A stretch of 64,000 nucleotides of DNA from CAKZLS01 sp963771545 (GTDB lineage Bacteria > Pseudomonadota > Alphaproteobacteria > Rhodospirillales > Defluviicoccaceae), in assembly GCA_963771545.1 (NCBI GenBank), contig CAVYTX010000002.1:992001-1056000 (forward strand), read 5' to 3'. Below, piece after piece: positions 30,681 through 41,462 of this stretch. Numbering within the stretch: position 1 is the stretch's first letter; every line of letters begins with the position of its first letter. The notes under the pieces are model-generated. The model was not told the origin of the DNA, did not search any database, and saw nothing but the letters and a program-made list of their open reading frames with translations. Both the position numbers and the translations under genes were made by a program.

Positions 30681-30715
30681 GTTTATGTTTTGTTCTTAGT
30701 GGTTGACATCGTGCC

Positions 30716-31520
30716 GATGCCCTCGCTCTGAAAAATTCTCCCGCCCCGATCCGAAACTGATCGCCGATCTGCGAGCCCGTATTCAAGGAATTTCCGGGCG
30801 AAATCCAAGGGGGAGCGCATCGTCGGGCGTGGTTCGCCGGGCATCGTTTCCCTGGGCATCGACGAAATCGACGCCGCCCTGCCATGGGGCGGTCTGCCCC
30901 GGGCCGGCCTTCATGAAATCGACACCGCCGATACAAGCGCCGCCGCCGCCGGGTTCTGCGCCATGGTGCTGGCGCGGTTGGCGAAAGAGGGCGGCGTGGT
31001 GGCGTGGTGCCGGCGTAGGCGCGATCTTCATGGGCCGGGACTCGCCGCTTTCGGCCTCGACCCCGCTCGTCTGATCGTCGTCCGCGCGCGCAACGACACC
31101 GATGTCTTCTGGGCCATGGAGGAAGGACTCAGAAACGCCGCCCTGGTGGCAATGGTAGGGGAAATCCATAAAGCCACGCCCACCGCCCTTCGCCGATTGC
31201 AGCTCGCGGCCGAGGATGGCGGCGTTACCGCCTTGCTGTTGCGCCCTCCCCGCGCGGCCACGACCGCCACTCCCGCGATAACCCGGTGGCGGGTGGGCGC
31301 CACGCCAACGCGGCGACGGTCGGACGACGCAAGCCCGTCCGGCCCCGCTGGCGGGTGGAATTGCAAAAATGCAAAAGCGGCGCTTCCGGTCTCATCGCTC
31401 CGGAGCACGCGGCCGGAAATCTTGCTCTTCCCACAACATGGCATTTGGAATGGCGCGATGAAGCGGGTGGTTTCACTGTGGCTTCCGAACTTCGCCACCG
31501 ATCGGCTGAGTGTCGGCTGA
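30716..31520 (+). CDS. imuA: Mutasome protein ImuA, frameshifted
   Basis: RecA/SulA-like accessory of the ImuB-DnaE2 translesion polymerase complex. Recognisable pieces in several frames: DPKLIADLRARIQGISGR; GIVSLGIDEIDAALPWGGLP; GLHEIDTADTSAAAAGFCAM; ALVAMVGEIHKATPTALRRL; LAAEDGGVTALLLRPP; and WHLEWRDEAGGFTVASELRH at the end, overlapping imuB. Breaks are near 30728, 30800 and 31300. The start is ATG 30716 or a nearby in-frame TTG at 30703, and the exact 3' end is uncertain. It is first in an imuA-imuB-vapBC-dnaE2 run controlled by the upstream SOS box. Confidence 0.75.
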
Positions 31521-33110
31521 ATCGGCGGAGGCCCCCTCCGCGACCGGCTTCTCCCGGTCGGCGGTCTAGGCGCCCACCGGCGGTTTGGTGGCGACGGTCG
31601 CCGCCGTCCGCGGCGGAATCCGGGTGGTCGCGGCCAGCGCGGCGGCCCGGGCGGGCGGCGTGACGCCGGGACGTTCGCTCGCCGAGGCGCGGGCTCTATT
31701 GCCCCAACTGACGGTGGCCGGCGCCGATCCCGAGGGCGAGCGGCGGACCCTGGAAAGATTGGCCGATTGGTGCGGCCGTTATACGCCATGGACGGCCGTG
31801 GACGGCGGCGATGGAGAGGACAAGGGCGATCCCGATCCGGGCGGCATCGGTGGCGCCGGCATCTGGCTGGACATCAGCGGCTGCGCCCACCTGTTCGGCG
31901 GCGAACAGAACCTATTGAGCGATCTTACGGACCGCCTCGCCGCCTTCGGCTTCACCGCCGTCGCCGCCGTCGCCGATACGCCCGGGACGGCCTGGGCCGT
32001 GGCGCGTTTCGTGCCAATCAAGGCCACGGCGATCGTTCCGCCAGGAGAGATACACGGACGGTCCTGATCTCCCTTGCCGGTCGCCGCGTTGCGCCTGCCC
32101 CCGGCCGTGATCGAGGCGTTGAGCAAGGTCGGCCTGCGCCGCATCGGCGATCTGTTGCCGATTCCCCGCGCGTCGCTGGCCGCCCGTTTCGATACCGGGT
32201 GCTCCAGCGCCTCGACCAGGCTCTCGGCCGCATCCGGCACCCGCTATCGCCACGCCGCCCCATGCCGGCCATGCATGTCCGCCTGGCCTTCCCCGAGTCC
32301 ATCGGCCATGGCGACGACATCGCGCGCGCTACCCGCCACCTCCTTGCCGAACTCTGTGCCAAGCTCGCGGCCGCGGATCTGGGGGCGCGGCGCCTCGAAC
32401 TGACGCTCTACCGCACGGACGCCACCGTTGCCCGCGCCGCCGTGGGAACCAGCCGGCCGGCGCGGGATCCCGTTCATCTGGAGCGTCTGTTCCGTGAAAA
32501 GCTGGGAACCCTCGACGCCGGCTTCGGGGTCGAGGTGATGACGCTTACCGTCCCTGTCGCCGGCCACCTTGCCGCCGTTCAGACCCCCATGGGGTTCGAA
32601 CGCGAGCTTGGCGGCGAAGATACGGCCAAGCTCGTCGATCGCCTCTGCAATCGTCTCGGCCCGGAGAATGTGGTGTGCCTGACCGAACGCGGCAGCCACA
32701 TTCCCGAACGATCCTGCCGCGAGGTTTCCGCGCTCACCGCCCCGCCGGCGCCCCGTCCGACGCCAGGAACCAAAGCTTCCGATAATAGTGAACGATCCCG
32801 GCAACCGCGTCCGCTGACCCTGCTGCCATGGCCCGAGCCCATCGAAGCCATGGCGCCGGTTCCAGACGGGCCGCCGGTGATGTTTCGCCGGCATCGCGTT
32901 CTGCACCAGATGGTCGCCGCCGAGGGACCCGAGCGCATCGGTCCCGAATGGTGGCTGGAGGACCATGGCCAAGATCCCGAGCGCCAATCCCGCATCCGCG
33001 ACTACTACCGGGTGGAGGATTCGGAGGGCCAACGGTTCTGGATCTACCGCGAGGGCCTCTATCGCCCGGACCGCCCTCCCCGCTGGTATCTGCATGGGCT
33101 TTTCCCGTAA
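31458..33110 (+). CDS. imuB: Y-family polymerase-like protein ImuB, frameshifted
   Basis: Catalytically inactive Y-family homologue that bridges DnaE2 and the sliding clamp during SOS mutagenesis. Begins MKRVVSLWLPNFATDRLS, then VRGGIRVVAASAAARAGGVT, LADWCGRYTPWTAVDG and GIWLDISGCAHLFGGEQNLL. After breaks near 31520, 32070 and 32210 it runs on from AMHVRLAFPESIGHGDDIAR to the C-terminal DYYRVEDSEGQRFWIYREGL, GLFP and stop. About 550 aa reconstructed, normal for the family. It overlaps the imuA end. Confidence 0.87.
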
Positions 33111-33163
33111 CGCCAGGGTGTGCTAGCATTATGCTGTCATTATCCAAAAAAAGAGAATATATC

Positions 33164-33397
33164 ATGGCAAATCTGACCATCCGTAACATCGAAAACGAGA
33201 CCGTCGAGGCTCTGAAACAGAGAGCAAAGTCTCATAGGCGATCCCTCGAAGCCGAGCTGCGACAAATTCTGGCGGACGCGGTTCATCCCATGGCGCCCGT
33301 CGATCTTCGCTTTCTCGCCGAGAAAATCGCCGCCATGACGCCCGACGTGCCCCAGACCGATAGCGTGGAACTTTTGCGCGAGGATCGCCGCCGGTGA
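33164..33397 (+). CDS. vapB: Antitoxin, ribbon-helix-helix (FitA/VapB-like)
   Basis: 77-aa antitoxin. The N-terminal ribbon-helix-helix DNA-binding segment is MANLTIRNIENETVEALKQR followed by SHRRSLEAELRQILADAV, close to the FitA-type pattern. The C-terminal tail (VPQTDSVELLREDRRR) would wrap the toxin. Its stop overlaps the toxin start (GTGA). It sits 53 bases after imuB, and an AT-rich gap suggests it may have its own autoregulated promoter. Together with the next gene it is a type II toxin-antitoxin module inside the mutasome operon. Confidence 0.85.
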   Translation: MANLTIRNIENETVEALKQRAKSHRRSLEAELRQILADAVHPMAPVDLRFLAEKIAAMTPDVPQTDSVELLREDRRR

Positions 33398-33831
33398 CTT
33401 ACGTCATCGATGCCAGTGTCGCCGTAAAATGGTTCGTGCGGGAGAACCTCCATGAAGAGGCCTTGGCATTGCTCGACCACCGCGAACGCCTGGCGGCTCC
33501 CGACCTCATCGTCAGCGAGGTCGCCAACATTGCATGGAAAAAGGCGGTCAGAAACGAAATTTCACGCGAACAAGCGCATGTCATCACGACAGCGATATCC
33601 CAATACATTCCCAAATTGCATCGGTCCGTGGAACTGTCTGAACGAGCCCTTGAACTCGCCCTGACCCTGAACCATCCGGTTTACGACTGTATCTATTTAG
33701 CCTGTGCCGACATGGTCGAAGGGGTCATGATCACCGCCGATCGGAAACTGCATCAGTCCGTGCACGGATCGAAATTCCAGGGCTTGATCGAGTACCTGGC
33801 GGATGCCGATTTCTCGAACGATGCCCGATGA
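33394..33831 (+). CDS. vapC: PIN-domain toxin (VapC family)
   Basis: 145-aa PIN-fold ribonuclease, normal VapC length. Acidic metal-binding residues can be placed: Asp in YVIDASVAVKWF, Glu in IVSEVANIAW, Asp in HPVYDCIYLACA and Asp in ITADRKL. Starts with GTG overlapping the antitoxin stop, and its own stop overlaps the dnaE2 start (ATGA). It would cleave RNA when released from the antitoxin; VapC targets are commonly tRNA, but the target here is unknown. Confidence 0.9.
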   Translation: MTYVIDASVAVKWFVRENLHEEALALLDHRERLAAPDLIVSEVANIAWKKAVRNEISREQAHVITTAISQYIPKLHRSVELSERALELALTLNHPVYDCIYLACADMVEGVMITADRKLHQSVHGSKFQGLIEYLADADFSNDAR

Positions 33832-36800
33832 TCATGTCTTCCTACGCCGAACTGCAGGTTAGCAGCAATTTCAGTTTCCTGCGCGGCGCTTCTCATCCCG
33901 AGGAACTGGTGACGGCCGCCGCCGGACTTGGGCTCTCGGCCATCGCCATCACCGACCGCAACACCCTGGCCGGCGTGGTCAGGGCCCACGGGGCCGCCAA
34001 ACGGGATGGAATCAAACTCGTGGTCGGCGCGCGGCTGGATTTAGAGGATGGCCCTAGTCTTCTGTGCTTTCCCACCGACCGCGCCGCTTACGGCCGATTG
34101 TCACGGTTGCTGACCGTGGGGCGCCGGCGCGCCCCCAAGGGCGAATGCCGGCTGAGATTCGCCGATGTGTTCGACCACGGCGCGGGGCAGATCGCGGTGG
34201 TTCTTCCCCCGGCGGAACCGACCCGGGCATTCGGCGATGCACTTTCCATATTGCGAAACCACTTCGGGAAATCCCTCTATCTCGCTGTTCATAAAATTTA
34301 TACTGGCGATGACTCTCCGCCGTCTTGCCGCGCTGGCCGATCTCGCCACCGCAAGCCGCGTTCCGCTCGCCGCCACCAACGACGTTCACGCCCACGCGGC
34401 TCACCGCAAGGCCTTGCAGGATGTTCTGACCTGCATCCGCGAGCACCGCACCATTTACGAAGCCGGTTACCGGCTGTTCGCCAACGCCGAACGCCATCTG
34501 AAACCGCCGGCCGAGATGGCGCGGGTGTTCCAGCGCTACCCCACAGCCATCGCCCACACCCTTGAAATCGCCGAACGATGTACGTTCAGTCTCGACGAGC
34601 TGCGCTATGAATATCCCATCGACCCGGTCCCCGGCGGCGGCACGCCCCAGGATGAACTCGCCAGACTCACCTGGATCGGCGCGGCGGAACGGTATCCCGA
34701 GGGCGGCGTCCCCGACGCGGTCCGCGCTCAGGTGGAGCATGAACTGGCGCTGATCGAAACGCTCGGCTTCGCCCCCTACTTCCTCACCGTCCACGATATC
34801 GTCCGCTTTGCCCGCGAGCGCGGAATCCTCTGTCAGGGACGCGGCTCGGCGGCCAATTCGGCGGTCTGTTACGCCCTCGGCATCACCGCGGTGGATCCGG
34901 CTCGCCTGGATTTCCTGTTCGAACGGTTCATTAGCGCCGAACGGAACGAGCCGCCGGATATCGATGTGGATTTCGAGCATGAACGCCGCGAGGAGGTAAT
35001 CCAGTACGTCTACGAAAAATACGGCCGCGACCGCGCCGGCATGACCGCCACGGTGATCAGCTATCGCACCAAGAGCGCGCTGCGCGAAGTGGGCAAGGTC
35101 ATGGGGCTGTCCGACAATTCCATCATCGCCCTTCAACAGGCATTCTGGCGGCGGCCCTGGGACGAGGTCACCGAAGATCACATCCGCGACGCCGGGCTCA
35201 ATCCGGACGATCGTACTGTCCGCATGGTCATCGATCTGGCCGGCGATCTGCGTGGTTTTCCCCGCCACCTGTCCCAGCACACCGGCGGCATGGTCATCAC
35301 CCGGAGCCCGCTGTCCGAGGTGGTGCCCATCGAGAACGCGGCCATGGCCGATCGCACGGTCATCGAGTGGGACAAGGACGACCTGGACGCCCTCGGCATT
35401 CTCAAGATCGATATCCTCGCTCTCGGCATGCTGACCTGCGTGCGCAAGGCTCTCGAGCACATCCGCGACCACCACGGCCGCGAGCTCATCCTCGCCACCG
35501 TCCCGGCCGAGGATCCCAAGGTGTACGATATGCTGTGCGAGGGCGACTCCATCGGCGTGTTCCAGGTGGAAAGCCGGGCGCAGATGAGCATGCTGCCGCG
35601 CTTGAGACCGCGCAATTTCTACGATCTGGTGATCGAGGTGGCGATCGTGCGCCCCGGCCCCATTCAGGGCGACATGGTGCATCCGTACCTGCGCCGCCGC
35701 CAGGGCCTGGAGCCGGTGGTCTATCCCTCGCCGGAACTGGAGCGGGTGCTGCGCAAGACCCTCGGCATTCCGCTGTTTCAGGAACAGGCCATGCGGATCG
35801 CCATCGTCGCCGCCGGCTTCAGCCCCAGCGAGGCCGACGGATTGCGCCGCGCCATGGCAACCTTCCGCCGCTCCGGCACCATTCACGGCTTCCGGGACAA
35901 GTTCATCGACGGAGTCTTAAGTCGCGGCTATGAGAGGGAATTCGCCGAACGCTGTTTCAAGCAGATCGAGGGCTTCGCCGATTACGGGTTCCCCGAATCC
36001 CATGCCGCCAGTTTCGCCCTCATCGTCTACGTTTCGGCGTGGCTGCGGCGCCACTATCCGGCGGCGTTCGCCTGCGCCCTGTTGAACAGCCAGCCCATGG
36101 GGTTCTACGCGCCGGCCCAGATCGTCGGCGACGCGCGGCGCCATGGCGTCGAGGTCCGGCCGGTGGACGTCAATTTCAGCCACTGGGACTGTACGCTGGA
36201 GCCGATGGAGGCCGGACGCGGGCGGCGGCGGGACCGCGCGGCGTTGCGGCTGGGCTTTCGCCAGGTCAAGGGCCTGGCCGTCCGCGACGCCGAGGCCATC
36301 ATCACGGCCAGGCGCCGGGGATACCGCGACGTCGCCCACCTGTGGCGCGAAGCGGGGGTCGGCGCGGCGGCGCTGAAGACCCTGGCCGGGGCCGATTCAT
36401 TCCGGTCCCTGAAGCTCGATCGTCAGCAGGCATTTTGGGCGGTAAATCGACTGAAAGACGCGCCATTGCCGTTGTTCGCCGCCACCGAAAGCGGCGATAT
36501 GGGGCGCGAGTCCGAGGTCCGGCTTCCACCCATTCCGGTGCCGGAGCAGGTGGCCAACGACTACCGGGCGCTGCGTCTATCATTGAAGGCGCATCCGCTG
36601 TCGTTGCTGCGCCAACGGCTGGATCGAAGACGGTGCGTCCCGAGCGCGCGCCTGGCCGCCGTAAAAACCGGCTCGAAGATCAAGGTGGCGGGGCTGGTGA
36701 TCACCCGGCAGCGTCCCGGAAGCGCCAATGGCGTCATGTTCATCACCCTCGAGGACGAAACCGGCCATGCCAACCTGATCGTTTGGCCCGCGGTGTTCGA

Positions 36801-36999
36801 GCGCTTCCGCCAGGCGGTGCTGGGCGCCACCTTAATGGGGGTGGAAGGAACGGTTCAGCGCGAAGGCTCCGTCATTCACGTGGTGGCCGGGCGCGTATGG
36901 AATCTGGGCTCCCTTCTCGGCGAACTCACCGCCTTGGCACGGCCCGACCGGCCGGCCGATGAGGCCCAATTCGACGTTCAGTCCCGGGATTTCCATTAA
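33828..36999 (+). CDS. dnaE2: Error-prone DNA polymerase DnaE2, one frameshift
   Basis: C-family polymerase of SOS mutagenesis, about 1,057 aa. N-terminal PHP domain: MSSYAELQVSSNFSFLRGAS, AIAITDRNTLAGVVRAHGAA. Polymerase core: RGILCQGRGSAANSAVCYAL, catalytic PPDIDVDFEHERREEV and DLDALGILKIDILALGMLTC. Helix-hairpin-helix and OB-fold region at the C-terminus: SKIKVAGLVITRQRPGSANG, VMFITLEDETGHANLIVWP. One break near 34305, where IRNHFGKSLYLAVHKIY... changes to MTLRRLAALADLATASRVPL. The start overlaps the vapC stop; an in-frame ATG at 33834 (MSSYAELQ) is the alternative. DnaE2 is expected to work with ImuA and ImuB. Confidence 0.93.
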
Positions 37000-37085
37000 C
37001 CATCAAGAATTCTACACAATTGCTTGCAAAACTCGCCGCGGACGGTAGCCTCTATCACCAAATCGCGAGCGGGGGAATCGACGCC

Positions 37086-37736
37086 ATGGCGGCTAAAATC
37101 ATCACCATCGCCCAGCAAAAAGGCGGCGCCGGCAAGACCACCTTGGCGGCGCAGCTCGGAGTGGCGTTCAGCGCGGCCGGCAAGAAGCGTGGCGCTGGTG
37201 GATATCGACCCGCAGGCGAGCCTCGCCGCATGGCACCGCGTCCGCGCGGAAACGCCGGCGGCCGCTTCCAGGCCGGTCGACTTGGTGCAGGTGGCCGGCT
37301 ATCGCGCCGCCAACGAGCTGACGCGCCTCAGGCAGAACAACGACATCGTCATCATCGACAGCCCGCCGCACGCCGAAACCGAGGCCAAGGTCGCGGTCCG
37401 CGCCGCCGATCTGGTGCTGATCCCCGTTCAGCCCAGCCCCATGGACATCTGGGCCACCGGCGCCACCATGGACCTGGCGCGAATGTCCCAGGTTCCGATC
37501 CTCCTCGTCCTCAACCGGGTGCCGCCGCGCGGCAAGGTCATCGACGCGATGCGCGAGCAACTGGCCAAGGACAAACTCCCGGTGGCCCACGCGGCGCTCG
37601 GCAACCGGGTCGCCTTCATCGCCAGCATGCTGGAGGGCCAATCGGTGGTGGAAACGGCGCCGCGCGGCGCCGCCTCGGCGGAAATCCGCAACCTCGTCGA
37701 CGAGATCGAAGCCAAGCTTCAGTTATACCGACTTGA
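37086..37736 (+). CDS. ParA family ATPase, one frameshift
   Basis: MinD/ParA-type ATPase of about 215 aa. Starts MAAKIITIAQQKGGAGKTTL with the deviant Walker A KGGAGKTT. One extra A near 37186 shifts the frame; it resumes SVALVDIDPQASLAAWHRVR, with the switch motifs IVIIDSPPHAETEAK and LVLIPVQPSPMDIWATGATM. The C-terminus runs to about 37736, overlapping the convergent OsmC gene end by 14 bases. No ParB lies beside it, so this is an orphan ParA that may position a protein or cell structure rather than a chromosome. Confidence 0.82.
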   Translation: MAAKIITIAQQKGGAGKTTLAAQLGVAFSAAGKKRGAGGYRPAGEPRRMAPRPRGNAGGRFQAGRLGAGGRLSRRQRADAPQAEQRHRHHRQPAARRNRGQGRGPRRRSGADPRSAQPHGHLGHRRHHGPGANVPGSDPPRPQPGAAARQGHRRDARATGQGQTPGGPRGARQPGRLHRQHAGGPIGGGNGAARRRLGGNPQPRRRDRSQASVIPT

Positions 37737-38965
37737 GCCTTGTGTCCACCCACACCTCGGAATGCAGGGTGCGGTGAACGGGGCACTTGTCGGCGATCTC
37801 CAAGAGCTTCCCGCGCTCCGACTCGCTCAGGGGCCCGAGCAGTTCCACCTCCCGCTCGATGCGGTCGATCTTGCCGCTCTCGGTGTCGCAGTGCTCGCAA
37901 TCCTCGGCATGGATCTTGTTGTGCTTCATGGTCACCAGCGCGCGCTCCAGCGGCAGGCCCTTGCGCTCCGCGTACATGCGCATGCGTCATGGTGGTGCAG
38001 GCCCCGAGCCCGGCAAGCAGGAAATCGTAGGGCGCCGGACCGGTGTCGGAGCCGCCGTAGGTCACCGGCTCGTCGGCGAGCAGCGTATGCTTGCCGCCCA
38101 CCGAGATCACCTGGGCAAACTTGCCCTCTCCCGTCTCGCCCACCACCACCGTGCCTTCGGCGGCCGTCAGTTCGGGGAGCGCCGCCTGCTCCGCCGCGCC
38201 CACGTAACGCCCCGCCCAGGCGGCGATGACGTCGGCCACGTAGACCGCGTCCTCGCGCCGGCTCAACAGGTGGTCGGCGTCGTCGAGGGAGACGAAGCTC
38301 TTGGGATGTTTGGCGGCGACGAAGATGCGCGTCGCGTTGTCGATACCGACGATAGTGTCCAGCGGTGCGTGGAACACCAAAAGCGCCGCCCGCAGCTTGG
38401 CGATGGTGTCCTCCAGCTTGTGACCCTCGATGTCGTCGAGAAACCGTTTTGCCACCCGGAACGGCCGGCCGGCGATGAGAATCTCGGCCTCGCCGCTGGC
38501 CTCGATGCCGTCGAGCGATTGCTGAAACAGATGGCGAACGTGGCCCGGATCGGCCGGCGCCCCGATGGTGGCGATGGCCTTGGCTTCCGGGATGGACGCG
38601 GCGGCGGCAAGCACGGCCGCCCCGCCCAGACTGTGACCGATCAGGATCTTGGGAGCCTCGTGGCGGGCTCGCAACCACTCGGCGGCGGCCAGCAGATCGC
38701 CGATGTTGGAGGAAAAACTGGTGTTGGCGAATTCGCCCTCGCTGGCGCCGAGACCGGTGAAATCGAACCGCAACACCGCGACGCCATGGTCGGTCAGGCC
38801 GCCGGCGATCCGCGACGCCGCGAAGATGTCCTTGGTGCAAGTGAAACAGTGGGCGAACAGCGCATACGCCCGGGGTTTTCCCGCCGGCAGATCCAGCCGG
38901 GCGGCCAGTTCGCTCTCGCCGTCGGCTCCGACAAAAGTGATTTTTTCGCTGTGTTTGTTCGCCAT
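37723..38965 (-). CDS. Alpha/beta hydrolase-OsmC fusion protein, one frameshift
   Basis: About 413 aa. The N-terminal hydrolase has the nucleophile elbow GHSLGG and starts MANKHSEKITFVGADGESEL after AGGAG at a good distance. The C-terminal OsmC-type peroxiredoxin domain begins near KFAQVISVGGKHTLLADEPV, with the peroxidatic Cys in LAGLGACTTMT and the second Cys in the AEDCEHCDTESGK segment. One break near 37985 splits the OsmC domain. Such fusions are known in proteobacteria and are thought to detoxify organic peroxides, but the substrate is unknown. Confidence 0.88.
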
Positions 38966-39028
38966 CGGCCGGGGCTCCTGATAGATATGAGGCAATCACC
39001 GGGAGAGCATACCGAAAGGATACCGTCG

Positions 39029-40213
39029 ATGGCCACCTCCGCATCCTTCAAATGGGACGATCCGTTCCTTCTGGAAGACCAGCTCGACGAAGAAGAACGG
39101 CTGGTTCGCGACAGCGCCCGCGCCTACGCCCAGGACCGGCTGATGCCGCGCATCCTAATGGCCAACCGCCACGAGCGCTTCGATCCGGAGATCATGACCG
39201 AAATGGGCGGGGTCGGGCTGTTGGGGTCCACCGTTCCCGAGCAATACGGCGGCGCCGGCGTCAACCACGTGTCCTACGGATTGGCCGCCCGCGAGGTCGA
39301 ACGCGTCGACTCCGGCTACCGCTCCGCCATGAGTGTCCAGTCGTCGCTGGTGATGTACCCGATCCAGGCCTACGGCACCGAGGAACAACGCCAGAAGTAC
39401 CTGCCCCGCCTCGCCACCGCCGAACTGATCGGCTGCTTCGGCCTGACCGAGCCCGACCACGGCTCCGATCCCGGGGGCATGCGCACCCGCGCCCAGAAGG
39501 TCGACGGCGGCTATCTGCTCACCGGCGCCAAGATGTGGATCACCAATTCGCCCATCGCCCACGTGATGGTGGTCTGGGCCAAGCTCGACGGCAAGATCCG
39601 CGGCTTTGTCCTGGAGCGAGGCATGAAGGGCCTGGTGACCCCGAAGATCGAGGGCAAGTTCTCGCTGCGGGCATCGAACACCGGCGAGATCGTCATGGAC
39701 CAGGTGTTCGTGCCGGACGAGAACCTATTCCCGGACATCACCGGCCTGCAAGGCCCCTTCGGCTGCCTCAATAAGGCCCGCTACGGCATCGCCTGGGGGG
39801 CGCTCGGCGCCGCCGAGTTCTGCTGGCACGCCGCCCGCCAGTATACGCTCGACCGCAAGCAGTTCGGACGGCCGCTGGCCGCCAACCAGCTCGTCCAGAA
39901 GAAACTGGCCGACATGGAGACCGACATCGCGCTGGCGCTCCAGGGCTGTCTCCGCGCCGGCCGGCTGATGGACGAAGGCCGATGCGCCCCGGAGCTGATC
40001 TCGCTGATCAAGCGCAACTCCTGCGGCAAGGCCCTGGAGATCGCGCGGACGGCGCGCGACATGCACGGCGCCAACGGTATCGTCGACGAATTCCACGTGA
40101 TCCGCCACGCCATGAACCTGGAAACCGTGAACACCTACGAGGGCACCCACGACATCCACGCGCTGATCCTCGGCCGCGCCCAGACCGGCCTGCAGGCCTT
40201 CACCGGGGCCTGA
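39029..40213 (+). CDS. gcdH: Glutaryl-CoA dehydrogenase
   Basis: FAD-dependent acyl-CoA dehydrogenase of 394 aa that oxidises and decarboxylates glutaryl-CoA to crotonyl-CoA in lysine/tryptophan degradation. Signatures: FGLTEPDHGSDPGGMRT, KMWITNSPIAHVMVVWAK, EGKFSLRASNTGEIVMD and the catalytic-base region NLETVNTYEGTHDIHALILG, which is specific to the GcdH group. The ATG at 39029 follows AAAGGA by 9 bases. Intact. It is divergent from the hydrolase-OsmC gene and convergent with the next dehydrogenase. Confidence 0.93.
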   Translation: MATSASFKWDDPFLLEDQLDEEERLVRDSARAYAQDRLMPRILMANRHERFDPEIMTEMGGVGLLGSTVPEQYGGAGVNHVSYGLAAREVERVDSGYRSAMSVQSSLVMYPIQAYGTEEQRQKYLPRLATAELIGCFGLTEPDHGSDPGGMRTRAQKVDGGYLLTGAKMWITNSPIAHVMVVWAKLDGKIRGFVLERGMKGLVTPKIEGKFSLRASNTGEIVMDQVFVPDENLFPDITGLQGPFGCLNKARYGIAWGALGAAEFCWHAARQYTLDRKQFGRPLAANQLVQKKLADMETDIALALQGCLRAGRLMDEGRCAPELISLIKRNSCGKALEIARTARDMHGANGIVDEFHVIRHAMNLETVNTYEGTHDIHALILGRAQTGLQAFTGA

Positions 40214-40228
40214 GCGAGGCCCACGTCT

Positions 40229-41090
40229 TTACCGCAACAGCCGGATCAGGCTGGAGGTATCCCAGCGGCCGCCGCCCTTGGCCTGCAGCTCGGCATAGAA
40301 CTGGTCCACCAGCGCGGTCACCGGCAACAGCGCGCCGTTGGCCCGGGCCTCGGCGAGACAAATGCCCAGATCCTTGCGCATCCAGTCCACGGCGAAGCCG
40401 AAGTCGAACTTGTCGTCGATCATGGTGGCGGCGCGGTTTTCCATCTGCCACGACTGCGCCGCGCCCTTCGAGATCACATCCGACCACCTGGTGGGCGTCC
40501 AACCCGGCGCGAGCGGCGAACTCCAGCGCTTCGGCCAGTCCCTGCACCAGCCCGGCGATGCAGATCTGGTTGACCATCTTGGTGAGCTGGCCGTTGCCCA
40601 CCGGCCCCATCAGCGTCACCGCCTTGCCGTAGGCCCGCATCAGCGGCTCGGCGGTGGCGAACGCCTGGTCGTCGCCCCCCACCATCACCGTCAACTGGCC
40701 GTTCTCGGCCCCGGCCTGCCCGCCGGAGACCGGCGCGTCCAGATACGCGAGGCCCTTCGTGCCGCCCATCCCCGCCAGTTCCCGGGCGACGATGGCCGAC
40801 GTGGTGGTGTGATCCACGAACACGGCGCCCGGCGCCATGTGGGTGAACGCGCCCTCCTCGCCGAGCACGACGGCGCGCAGATCGTCGTCGTTGCCGACGC
40901 AACTGAACACCACCTCGGCGTCGCGGGCCGCCTCGGCCGGCGTCGCCGCCGACGCGCCGCCGTGCTGCTTCACCCAGGCATCGGCCTTGGCCCCGGTGCG
41001 GTTATAGACGGTGACGTGGTGGCCGGCCTTGGCCAGATGCCCGGCCATGGGATACCCCATGACGCCAAGCCCGATGAACGCCGTTCGCAT
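40229..41090 (-). CDS. 3-hydroxyisobutyrate-dehydrogenase-like oxidoreductase, one frameshift
   Basis: NAD(P)-dependent beta-hydroxyacid dehydrogenase, about 287 aa. Rossmann motif AFIGLGVMGYPMAGHLAKAG at the N-terminus, substrate motif LDAPVSGGQAGAENGQLTVM, and the catalytic Lys region GNGQLTKMVNQI. One break near 40480; the remainder (IDDKFDFGFAVDWMRKDLGI to the stop) is in the next frame. The sequence ENRAATMIDDKFDFGFAVDW resembles the tail of the 3-hydroxyisobutyrate/2-hydroxy-3-oxopropionate reductase group, so the exact substrate is open. Its upstream region carries the TGTCGTCA array. Confidence 0.88.
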
Positions 41091-41167
41091 GGCTCCGTTC
41101 CCTCCTCGCGGGTTCGTTTTCGTTGAATCAGATTGTGCCCCTGTTCGCCAAACCGCGAAACCCGTTT

Positions 41168-41462
41168 TGACGACGCGTGTCGTCAAAAAACGGCCGAAAA
41201 TGACGACATTTTTCGCGAAAAAGACGACATTTGACGACTTGACATTCGCTAAGTCGCTTGATTTCATTGGGCCGAAATAAAAGCGGCCAAAATGTCATCA
41301 TTTGTCATCATTTGTCGTCAAAAAAGTTTGGAACCGTTTGAAATTATTCGTACATTAAGACTGCTTATTCTTTCTCCGAAACGACTTAAGGTCTTGATAT
41401 TAAACAAAACACGCCATTTTGACGCCGGATCGTTCCGCTTTCGATGTCGTCATTTGTCGTCA
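41168..41462. promoter_or_regulatory. Array of TGTCGTCA octamers at 10-bp spacing
   Basis: Ten copies of TGTCGTCA (either strand, at most one mismatch) start at 41168, 41178, 41201, 41222, 41232, 41293, 41303, 41313, 41445 and 41455. Pairs and the triplet are spaced exactly 10 bp, one helical turn. The first pair forms arms TTTTGACGAC and GTCGTCAAAA around GCGT. It looks like a cooperative binding-site cluster for an unknown regulator upstream of the oxidoreductase at 40229-41090. Confidence 0.6.

Noticed and set aside
34054..35886. A 610-codon minus-strand frame opposite dnaE2
   Set aside because: His/Asp-rich shadow of the DnaE2 coding strand with no recognisable motif.
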